From: Holosporaceae bacterium
GTDB lineage: Bacteria; Pseudomonadota; Alphaproteobacteria; UBA3830
Assembly (NCBI GenBank): GCA_031265715.1
Contig: JAISCG010000165.1
Coordinates: forward strand, 1-6,972
Length of the DNA stretch: 6,972 bases
Reading direction: 5' to 3'
Below are positions 1 through 5,428 of the stretch, one piece after another. Position 1 is the first letter of the stretch. Each line of letters starts with the position of its first letter. The position numbers and the translations under genes were made by a program. Below the pieces are notes generated by a model. That model was given only the letters and a program-made list of their open reading frames with translations. It made no database searches and had not been told where the DNA came from.

Positions 1-1406
1 GTTTCTTCTATTTTTCGCAAAACCTGAATCGCGACGGATTCGTTCGACCAAACAGATCCGATCCCGTTGCAGTGCGGACAGGTTATCATATTCGCATCGA
101 CAATGCTGGATCGCAGACGCTGCCGGGAAAATTCCAACAGCCCGAAATTGCTGATCGTTCCCACCTGAATTTTTGCTTTATCCTCGCGCAGAGCGTCTCG
201 CAGGCATCTTTCCACCTGGGAATTGTTGCGTTTTTCGGTCATGTCGATGAGGTCGACCACGATTAATCCGGCCAAATCTCGCAGACGACATTGGCGGGCT
301 ATTTCGGCCACGGCCTCAAGATTGGTTTTCAACGCGGTTTCCGCAATATTTCTCTCACGAGTTGCTTTACCGGAATTTACGTCGATGGAAATCATCGCCT
401 CCGTCGTGTTAATGACCAAATATCCGCCGGAAGGAAGATCAACCCGGGTGGAATAAATCTGATTTATTTGTTCGCTGATTTTGAATTTTGCAAAAAGAGG
501 TAATTTCTCGTCGCTGTACTGTTTCACTTTTTTCACGTGGCTCGGCATGATCTTTTTCACAAAAGATTTTGCGGTTTTGTAACCCTCTTCACCTTCCACA
601 AAAATTGAGTCGATGTCCCGGGAATATAAATCCCGGATGGCTCGTTTTATTATTCCGGCTTCTTCATGAATCAAATACGGAGCAGTTGATTTTACCGTCG
701 TTTCCCGGATCTCATCCCACATTTTTTTCAGATAATTAAAATCCTTGATAATTTCAGTTTTCGGATGACCGATACCGGCTGTGCGAATGAGAACGCTCCC
801 GTTCTCCATCTTAAAATCCGCAATGATTTTTTTCAGTTTTTCGCGATCCTCGTGGTTTACCACTTTTCTGGAAACGCCGCTTCCTTTTGCCGTGTTTGGC
901 ATCAACACGCAATACCTCCCCGCCAGAGAAATATACGTTGTCAGCGCCGCACCTTTATTTCCGCGCTCCTCCTTCGTGACCTGCACAAGCATGATCTGTC
1001 TTTTTTTGATCACTTCCTGAATTTTATAGCGCCGATAAAATTGATATCTCAATTTTGAGATTTCTTTCGGATCAAGTTCCTGCGCAGATTCCCCGGCCTC
1101 CGCCAACAACGCCGAAACCGCGTTTTGAATGTGATTTTCGAGATCCTGACGATCTCCGACCGGAATTTGGAAATAATCGTGATGTATTTCGCTGAAACTT
1201 AAAAACCCGTGCCTGTCTCCTCCGTAATCAACGAACGCCGCCTGCAGCGACGGTTCAACCCTCACAATTTTCGCCAGATAAATATTCCCCTTAACCTGTG
1301 TCTTCGACGGCGTCTCAAAATCAAATTTATCTAATTTGTCTCCGTCAACTACCGCAACCCGTATTTCTTCCGCATGCGCTGAATCTATCAGCATACTTTT
1401 CGCCAT
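1..1406 (-). CDS. rne: Ribonuclease E/G, catalytic N-terminal part (3' end beyond window)
   Basis: Endoribonuclease that cuts AU-rich single-stranded RNA in mRNA decay and rRNA/tRNA processing, and usually scaffolds the degradosome. 468 codons are visible before the window ends, with no stop. The start reads MAKSMLIDSAHAEEIRVAVV. An S1 domain begins near residue 38 (GNIYLAKIVRVEPSLQAAFV) and is split by an insertion starting SEIHHDYFQIPVGDR that I associate with alphaproteobacteria. The 5'-sensor RTAG is at 208-211. DNase I-like metal ligands are D342 and N344 in SIDVNSG and D385 in VVDLIDM. The zinc-link CPHC is at 443-446. All these sit 39 residues after their E. coli counterparts (R169, D303, D346, C404), so the spacing is exact. 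The ATG is preceded by GGAG at 6 nt and by an in-frame TGA two codons upstream, so no longer start is possible. The gene has its own promoter and a long leader. Rng is an alternative name, but the N-terminus and insertion favour RNase E. Any C-terminal scaffold region is not visible. Confidence 0.96.
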   Translation of the reverse strand, partial: MAKSMLIDSAHAEEIRVAVVDGDKLDKFDFETPSKTQVKGNIYLAKIVRVEPSLQAAFVDYGGDRHGFLSFSEIHHDYFQIPVGDRQDLENHIQNAVSALLAEAGESAQELDPKEISKLRYQFYRRYKIQEVIKKRQIMLVQVTKEERGNKGAALTTYISLAGRYCVLMPNTAKGSGVSRKVVNHEDREKLKKIIADFKMENGSVLIRTAGIGHPKTEIIKDFNYLKKMWDEIRETTVKSTAPYLIHEEAGIIKRAIRDLYSRDIDSIFVEGEEGYKTAKSFVKKIMPSHVKKVKQYSDEKLPLFAKFKISEQINQIYSTRVDLPSGGYLVINTTEAMISIDVNSGKATRERNIAETALKTNLEAVAEIARQCRLRDLAGLIVVDLIDMTEKRNNSQVERCLRDALREDKAKIQVGTISNFGLLEFSRQRLRSSIVDANMITCPHCNGIGSVWSNESVAIQVLRKIEE

Positions 1407-1412
1407 TTCTCA

Positions 1413-1416
1413 CTCC
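1413..1416 (-). promoter_or_regulatory. Shine-Dalgarno of rne
   Basis: GGAG on the minus strand, 6 nt before the rne ATG. It fixes the start together with the in-frame TGA at 1410-1412. Confidence 0.75.
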
Positions 1417-1570
1417 GACTTTTTTTACGGGAACAAGCAAAAGCATCCAAAATTGCAGTTTTTCTGTAAAAATCATCACTGCCGCGTCGATAATCCGCTC
1501 GCCAAAATTTTTGAAAGCAACCGGTAAAGACCCACTATCCGCAAATAACATCGCACGTTCCCACAAATCT

Positions 1571-1580
1571 CACTTAAGTG
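1571..1580. repeat. 10-bp perfect palindrome CACTTAAGTG in rne leader
   Basis: CACTTAAGTG equals its own reverse complement. It lies about 40 nt downstream of the predicted rne transcription start. It has no loop, so as RNA it is a poor hairpin. As DNA it could be a dimeric regulator site, or it may be chance in AT-rich sequence. Confidence 0.35.
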
Positions 1581-1584
1581 CAAA

Positions 1585-1604
1585 TTATGTAAAAATCAAC
1601 ATAA
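1585..1604 (-). repeat. Small stem-loop near the 5' end of the rne leader
   Basis: TTATGT pairs with ACATAA across an 8-nt loop (6 bp, AT-rich). It would begin about 15 nt from the predicted 5' end of the rne transcript. It is not followed by a T-run suited to termination. The stem is weak, so stability alone gives little support. Confidence 0.35.
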
Positions 1605-1625
1605 AAGCAACAGACTACAGAGCTT

Positions 1626-1654
1626 AGTATAATGCATTGTGATCTCCATGTAAA
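1626..1654 (-). promoter_or_regulatory. Sigma70-like promoter of rne
   Basis: The minus strand shows TTTACA (1649-1654, 5 of 6 to TTGACA), a 17-nt spacer, and TATACT (1626-1631, 5 of 6 to TATAAT). A-rich DNA lies upstream. Transcription would start near 1619, about 213 nt before the rne ATG. This is the best promoter match I found in the non-coding DNA and it points at rne. It is a prediction from sequence only. Confidence 0.6.
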
Positions 1655-1725
1655 TCCGCCCCGGCATATTATTGCTTTTTATCTGATTTTTTGTAATTTT
1701 TTTAATTGTTTATTTGCGCAATTTT

Positions 1726-2397
1726 TCATATTTTTTGAGGGGTTAGCGCATTTCTTACAAATGATAACGATAAAGTTCTTTTTTGTTGAAGAGATAATTT
1801 ATCCAGCTTTTTCAAAACATCGGCAACAGAATTTACATTACGCTCGACGGTATTCAATATATGTATCATCGCATCGCCGGGCATCATTATTCCCAAATCT
1901 CCCGCTATTTTTTGAGAAATTCTCAGCAAAAGGTCGTCCCGGGGAGTCTCGACGGCCACAGCCGGAAGGGTGAACAATCGTGATCGCAGATCGCTCAGTT
2001 CCACATTCCAAAAAGACGGATGCAATCGACTGAGCACAAGAAAAAATCTGTTTTTTTCTTTCACGATGTTAAAAAAATGAAACAGCCAATGATAATTTTC
2101 CCGATTTATTATCGTATCAAAATTATCAAACACAAAATTACATTCCGCATCAAACAAATCGCGAGGATTATGACTGAAACTTTCTTTCAACACATAGACC
2201 GCGTTTGCCGTCTGTGCCCAGAGCGCCGCGAGGTGCGTTTTTCCCGTTCCGGATTCGCCGTGAATTATTATTCCCCGGCTGCTCCAGTCGGGCCACTTTG
2301 TTAAATATAAAAGTGCGCCGCGATTTTCGTCACTTTCGACAAAATCGTTCCAATCCAATCGCTCCGTTTTATGAAAATCAAAAACTTCCTGCTGCAT
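1726..2397 (-). CDS. hda: Hda/HdaA-type DnaA-related AAA+ ATPase (replication initiation control)
   Basis: DnaA-homologous regulator. In E. coli and Caulobacter, Hda bound to the beta clamp stimulates ATP hydrolysis on DnaA and so prevents re-initiation. The protein is 223 aa and has only the AAA+ part, without the DnaA DNA-binding domain IV. Walker A is GESGTGKT (47-54), a Walker B-like strand is FVFDN (88-92), sensor 1 is VLSR around S123, and the box VII arginine motif is DLRSRL (136-141). The usual sensor 2 arginine appears replaced by N188 in ERNVNSVADVL. The N-terminal MQQEVFDF could be a degenerate clamp-binding peptide. I chose the ATG 6 nt after the stop of the AI-2E gene; a TTG two codons earlier is possible. 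Neither start has a clear Shine-Dalgarno, so translation is probably coupled. It is the last gene of the putative operon, and adjacency to the AI-2E permease is conserved in many proteobacteria. Confidence 0.88.
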   Translation of the reverse strand: MQQEVFDFHKTERLDWNDFVESDENRGALLYLTKWPDWSSRGIIIHGESGTGKTHLAALWAQTANAVYVLKESFSHNPRDLFDAECNFVFDNFDTIINRENYHWLFHFFNIVKEKNRFFLVLSRLHPSFWNVELSDLRSRLFTLPAVAVETPRDDLLLRISQKIAGDLGIMMPGDAMIHILNTVERNVNSVADVLKKLDKLSLQQKRTLSLSFVRNALTPQKI

Positions 2398-2403
2398 TTT
2401 CAA

Positions 2404-3480
2404 CTATTGCTTATAGGCTTGGCTTGCTCTGAATTTGTGCATCGCCAACAGCGCAAGATTGCGAATGACGGCGGCCAGGGGAATTGCGACAAGCACTCCG
2501 ATAACTCCGCCCAATCTCATTCCCGCAAAAAACGAAAATAATATCCAGAGAGGATGCAATCCGGTTTTTTTCCCGACAAATTTCGGAGAAAGAATGTAAC
2601 CTTCGATGAATTGTCCGACGGCGTAAATTGCCAGTATAAAGTACAGCTTCGTCAGACTTATCACGGGGGCATTCACAAAAATCACCAAAATGCAGGAAAA
2701 AAGCGCGCCGATAAACGGAATAAACGAAAGCAGCCCGGATAAGAATCCCAAATAAATCTTTTTATTCAATCCGATAATCGTCAACATCACCGTGTAATAG
2801 GAAAACAATGTGATAACAACATAAAATTGACCGTGAAAAAAATTCGTAAACGTTTTTCTCACAATGTCGAAAGTTTCTTTTACCGCATCTCTTTGGCGAT
2901 TCGGAACGCAGCTGTGCACGTAGTCCGCCATCTCGTCCCAATCTCTCAAAAAATAAAAAAATGAAATCGGCATAATTACGCAGAACGAAAAAAATCTGGA
3001 AACAATTTCGGTTTTTGTCGCGATTTCACCTATAACCGACGCAAGAATGTGAATTCTCTGATCCAGAAATTTTTGAATCTCAGATTTTATGGAAGCAATT
3101 TCAGACTCATAGCGAAGAAAATTTACCGACGAAAAAGTTTGATCCAAAAATGAAATGAAACGATCGTAGTAAAACGGAGTATTGTTTGCGACAAGCATCA
3201 AATATTCTTTTACGCGCGGAAGAATTTCCACGCCGGCCGCAATGAAAATACAGACACATCCGACGGCCAACAAAAAACTCAGCAAAGTTCTGTTCACATG
3301 CAAAGAAGCCGAACGTATAAACGGAGCGCAGAGATAGGCCAAAGTAAATCCGACTAAAAACGGAAAACATATTTCGGAAAACAGATAAAAAAACGAAAGC
3401 AGCAGAAAAAAAATTACCGCCCAAAAAATAATTTTATTTTGAAAAAAATTTATCTTTAATCCAGAAATATTTTTGTACAT
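2404..3480 (-). CDS. AI-2E family (PerM-type) membrane transporter
   Basis: Polytopic inner-membrane protein of the AI-2E exporter / PerM family. Members are proposed to move autoinducer-2 or, in some cases, to act as antiporters; the substrate here is unknown. From the chosen ATG the protein is 358 aa, a normal family length. Hydrophobic segments lie at about 17-55, 66-84, 163-178, 219-238, 243-270, 278-297 and 310-347, with a polar region between (about 86-160). Family hallmarks near the C-terminus are FIPFIGALFS (253-262), the QFIEGYILSPKFVG stretch (290-303), GLHPLW (307-312) and GVLVAIPLAAV (328-338). The frame extends to a TTG at 3516, but the ATG at 3480 has GGAG 6 nt upstream, so I use it. 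This start lies inside the preceding phosphatidyltransferase gene (47-nt overlap). hda follows after 6 nt. Confidence 0.9.
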   Translation of the reverse strand: MYKNISGLKINFFQNKIIFWAVIFFLLLSFFYLFSEICFPFLVGFTLAYLCAPFIRSASLHVNRTLLSFLLAVGCVCIFIAAGVEILPRVKEYLMLVANNTPFYYDRFISFLDQTFSSVNFLRYESEIASIKSEIQKFLDQRIHILASVIGEIATKTEIVSRFFSFCVIMPISFFYFLRDWDEMADYVHSCVPNRQRDAVKETFDIVRKTFTNFFHGQFYVVITLFSYYTVMLTIIGLNKKIYLGFLSGLLSFIPFIGALFSCILVIFVNAPVISLTKLYFILAIYAVGQFIEGYILSPKFVGKKTGLHPLWILFSFFAGMRLGGVIGVLVAIPLAAVIRNLALLAMHKFRASQAYKQ

Positions 3481-3982
3481 ACCTTGCTCCGGAAAAAATC
3501 GCGGAAAAAACAACAACTGCCGCGCACACCTCGAGGAGGCATTCTACATTTACCGCTGCAATTTTACAACCCAAAACCGATACTATGAAAACCAGTTGAA
3601 TTGCAGTGTTGATTTTGCTGCTCAATAACGGACGCATTTTCAATTCGACGCGCCGAATTTTGCACAGCGTGACCGCGGATAATATCAACAAATCTCTGAC
3701 AACCACCGCAACGGTTACGTAAACCGGAATAAATTTTACGCAGGCTAAAAGCAGGTAGGAAATTATTACGAGTGTTTTATCTGCCAACGGATCGAGCATC
3801 GCTCCGAATTCTGATGATACCTGAAATTTTCGCGCGATGTATCCGTCGAAAAAATCGGAAACGGACGCCGAAATAAAAAGAACGAGCGCCCACGTAAAAT
3901 TATTTTTCAAAATCAGAGGAATTAAAACAAACGAAGCCGCAAGTCGAAAAAAAGATAAAATATTCGGAATCGATTTTATCAT
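3434..3982 (-). CDS. CDP-alcohol phosphatidyltransferase, PgsA-like
   Basis: Integral membrane enzyme that transfers a phosphatidyl group from a CDP-diacylglycerol to an alcohol. 182 aa, the usual size for phosphatidylglycerophosphate synthases. The full family signature D-x2-DG-x2-AR-x8-G-x3-D-x3-D is present without error: D43, D46-G47, A50-R51, G60, D64, D68. The N-terminus (IPNILSFFRL, 5-14) has the PgsA/cardiolipin synthase look, and further hydrophobic helices follow. Glycerol-3-phosphate is the likeliest acceptor, but cardiolipin or another phospholipid cannot be excluded. Many alphaproteobacteria have such a gene in this cluster besides the housekeeping pgsA, so I give no symbol. The ATG overlaps the upstream stop as ATGA, indicating coupled translation; no Shine-Dalgarno is visible. 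Its 3' end overlaps the AI-2E gene by 47 nt. Confidence 0.9.
   Translation of the reverse strand: MIKSIPNILSFFRLAASFVLIPLILKNNFTWALVLFISASVSDFFDGYIARKFQVSSEFGAMLDPLADKTLVIISYLLLACVKFIPVYVTVAVVVRDLLILSAVTLCKIRRVELKMRPLLSSKINTAIQLVFIVSVLGCKIAAVNVECLLEVCAAVVVFSAIFSGARYVQKYFWIKDKFFSK
3487..3490 (-). promoter_or_regulatory. Shine-Dalgarno deciding the AI-2E gene start
   Basis: GGAG on the minus strand, 6 nt before the ATG at 3478-3480 and inside the upstream coding sequence. It favours this ATG over the in-frame TTG at 3514-3516, which has only a distant GAGG-like match. Confidence 0.6.
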
Positions 3983-4527
3983 AGCAATTGCGCATACTTT
4001 ATGCGCAGCCTGCGAAAATCTTTCAGAGAATTTTTATTGATGCAAAAAACAACTCTCTCGTCTGAAAAATTTTCGACGTCGATTTTTAAATTATATAATT
4101 CTTTTGTGTGTTGCAAAAAATCCTCGAGATAAACGGCGAGTTTCACGACATTTCTTTCCTCATCTTCGAAATCAATTTTTATTCCGTGTTTCAGAAGAAG
4201 CGCCGCAACTTTTTTCTTTAAAAATCTATAGGAAAATTTTCCGATGTAAACGGAATCGGAGGATTTTTCCTGATCTATCGAATAATCGTATATGCAATTT
4301 TTAATCGCCTGCGCAGAAATCGAATCTGCAACCGAAATTTCTTTTCCGCAATTATTTTTAACAACTTTTCTGAACGCAGAAAGCATCGCCTGGGATAATG
4401 CTTTCTGCTTTGCGATAAGCGAATTTTTTCCGCTCTGTTTTACCTCGATATCTCTTATTTCAAAATATTTCGAGCTTGCTTCAACACAAAAACTCAGGGC
4501 AAACAACAAAAACGGAAAAAATTTCAT
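3979..4527 (-). CDS. Short exported DUF2066-like protein
   Basis: 182 aa, function unknown. The N-terminus is a probable Sec signal peptide (MKFFPFLLFALSFCVEA, cleavage after A17 in V-E-A), so the product is likely periplasmic. The following section matches what I recall of DUF2066: YFEIRDIEVKQSGKNSLIAK (21-40) then QKALSQAMLSAFRKVV (41-56), corresponding to the family pattern of a beta strand then an A-rich helix. IYDYSIDQEKSSDSVYIGKF (79-98) then SYRFLKKKVAALL (99-111) corresponds to the second strand and helix. Family members usually run to 300 aa or more; here the middle, including the tryptophan-rich NPW segment, seems absent and a short C-terminal piece (127-182) follows. The location between ndk and the phosphatidyltransferase/AI-2E/hda genes supports the assignment, since DUF2066 genes sit beside AI-2E and hda in other proteobacteria. 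It starts 6 nt after ndk without a clear Shine-Dalgarno and ends with an ATGA overlap. Confidence 0.7.
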   Translation of the reverse strand: MKFFPFLLFALSFCVEASSKYFEIRDIEVKQSGKNSLIAKQKALSQAMLSAFRKVVKNNCGKEISVADSISAQAIKNCIYDYSIDQEKSSDSVYIGKFSYRFLKKKVAALLLKHGIKIDFEDEERNVVKLAVYLEDFLQHTKELYNLKIDVENFSDERVVFCINKNSLKDFRRLRIKYAQLL

Positions 4528-4533
4528 GAAATT

Positions 4534-4956
4534 TTATTCTATAATTTCCAATCGACTGAAAAAGAATCCGATTTCGACTTCCGCGTTTTCCGGACTGTCG
4601 GATCCGTGAACCGCATTATGCTCAATGCTTTGGCCGAAATCTCTGCGAATGGTGCCGATCTCTGCATTTGCAGGATTTGTCGCCCCCATGATTTCACGAT
4701 TTTTTGCAACCGCATCCTCTCCGCACAAAATCTGCGCAACCGTCGGTCCCGAAGACATGTACTCGCAAAGACTGTCGTAAAAAGATTTTTCTTTGTGAAC
4801 TTCATAAAATTTTTCGGCCTGCTCTTTGGTGAGCTGCAATCTTTTTTGCGCGATGATGCGAAGACCGGCTTGCTCGAATTTCGCATTTATGCTTCCGGTA
4901 AGATTTCTCGCCGTTGCATCAGGTTTAATAATCGAAAGCGTTTTTTGAACAGACAT
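4534..4956 (-). CDS. ndk: Nucleoside diphosphate kinase
   Basis: Cytoplasmic enzyme that passes the gamma-phosphate of ATP to other (d)NDPs through a phosphohistidine, balancing nucleotide pools. 140 aa, full length. It opens with TLSIIKPDATARN (6-18), with K11 at the ATP-binding position. The active site is H117 in NAVHGSDS (114-121). The stretch GPTVAQILCGEDAVAKNREI (70-89) and GTIRRDFG (101-108) are strongly conserved family sequence. The ATG has a strong AAAGGAG Shine-Dalgarno 5 nt upstream, partly overlapping the holC stop region, so this gene is probably translated more efficiently than its neighbours. In many alphaproteobacteria ndk also follows pepA and holC. Confidence 0.98.
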   Translation of the reverse strand: MSVQKTLSIIKPDATARNLTGSINAKFEQAGLRIIAQKRLQLTKEQAEKFYEVHKEKSFYDSLCEYMSSGPTVAQILCGEDAVAKNREIMGATNPANAEIGTIRRDFGQSIEHNAVHGSDSPENAEVEIGFFFSRLEIIE

Positions 4957-4961
4957 TTTTT

Positions 4962-4968
4962 CTCCTTT
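4962..4968 (-). promoter_or_regulatory. Strong Shine-Dalgarno of ndk
   Basis: AAAGGAG, 5 nt before the ndk ATG and within the 13-nt holC-ndk gap. It is the strongest ribosome binding site among the genes of this window, where several others have none. Confidence 0.75.
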
Positions 4969-4969
4969 A

Positions 4970-5407
4970 CTATGCCAACTTTTCCCAACCGTTCGGGGTT
5001 TGTACCCGGTAGTTTACATTCAGATTATTTTTTTTCAAGTCATTATAGAGTGATTTTGCATTTTCTGCCTGCTGTTTTTCTTCAAACACAATTAATATAC
5101 GTTCAAAATTTTCGTGTTTTTTGTAATCAAAAGTATCGACCATTATCAATACGTTAGCATTGTTCGGATTTTCGACGCGATTTGTAAAATATATCGGTTG
5201 CCTGTCGCTGAATCCGAAACGCATATCTCCGTGGGGTACAAAAGAATGCGTGGAGAACGTCCAAAGTGTTTTATCAACAATTTTCAGACGCTCTTCCAAA
5301 GGACTGAAAAAAATGCACCTCTGCTGCGATACATAAACTTTTTCCAAAAGACGGACAACAGACGGAACCAAATTTCCCGCCAAAACATGATAAAAATTTA
5401 TTTCCAT
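4970..5407 (-). CDS. holC: DNA polymerase III chi subunit
   Basis: Accessory subunit of the clamp-loader complex that links it (through psi, where present) to single-stranded DNA-binding protein. 145 aa, normal for the family. Recognised by LWTF (48-51), SFVPHG (55-60), RQPIYFT (69-75), ENPNNANVLIMVD (79-91) and the ERILIVFEE strand (102-110), in the order and spacing of chi proteins. The alphaproteobacterial chi is usually encoded directly after pepA, as here (21-nt gap), and ndk follows after 13 nt. Its ATG has only a weak purine stretch (GAAAGAAAG) upstream, suggesting modest expression or coupling to pepA. Confidence 0.95.
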   Translation of the reverse strand: MEINFYHVLAGNLVPSVVRLLEKVYVSQQRCIFFSPLEERLKIVDKTLWTFSTHSFVPHGDMRFGFSDRQPIYFTNRVENPNNANVLIMVDTFDYKKHENFERILIVFEEKQQAENAKSLYNDLKKNNLNVNYRVQTPNGWEKLA

Positions 5408-5428
5408 CTTTCTTTCAAATTTTACCCT

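Larger units (their letters stand above)
1407..1619 (-). promoter_or_regulatory. Predicted long 5' leader of rne mRNA
   Basis: This is the span from the predicted transcription start to the rne ATG. It holds a hairpin (1585-1604), a palindrome (1571-1580) and several A/U-rich single-stranded stretches of the kind RNase E cuts. In E. coli, the roughly 360-nt rne leader mediates feedback control of rne mRNA stability by RNase E. A similar role here is inferred from position and length, not from sequence similarity. Confidence 0.4.
1407..1725. other. 319-nt intergenic region between hda and rne
   Basis: The only sizeable non-coding stretch in the window. Reading toward rne, the first part after the hda stop is A-rich and has no GC-rich stem followed by a T-run, so no intrinsic terminator is visible. 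A sigma70-like promoter follows (1626-1654), then about 210 nt of presumed rne leader. No tRNA, known riboswitch or convincing protein gene is seen. The short frames here (a 13-codon frame at 1596-1637 and a TTG-started frame running into rne from 1566) resemble nothing known. Some read-through from the upstream operon into rne is possible. Confidence 0.8.

Noticed and set aside
1345..1566. 73-aa minus-strand frame starting with TTG and running into rne
   Set aside because: It overlaps the well-supported rne start in another frame, has no Shine-Dalgarno and resembles no family I know.
1298..1627. Plus-strand ORF of 109 aa
   Set aside because: It lies largely antisense to the start of rne and its leader, has no Shine-Dalgarno or recognisable sequence, and is best seen as a shadow.
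1596..1637. 13-codon minus-strand ORF (MHYTKLCSLLLLC) with GGAG 6 nt upstream of its ATG
   Set aside because: Its ATG and GGAG fall inside the predicted rne promoter, so the transcript from that promoter would not contain its start. It is too short to assign and the hydrophobic run may be chance.
1690..1725. Possible terminator after hda (AATTG/CAATT inverted repeat)
   Set aside because: The stem is only 5 AT-rich bp and is followed on the minus strand by an A-run, not a T-run, so it does not fit an intrinsic terminator.
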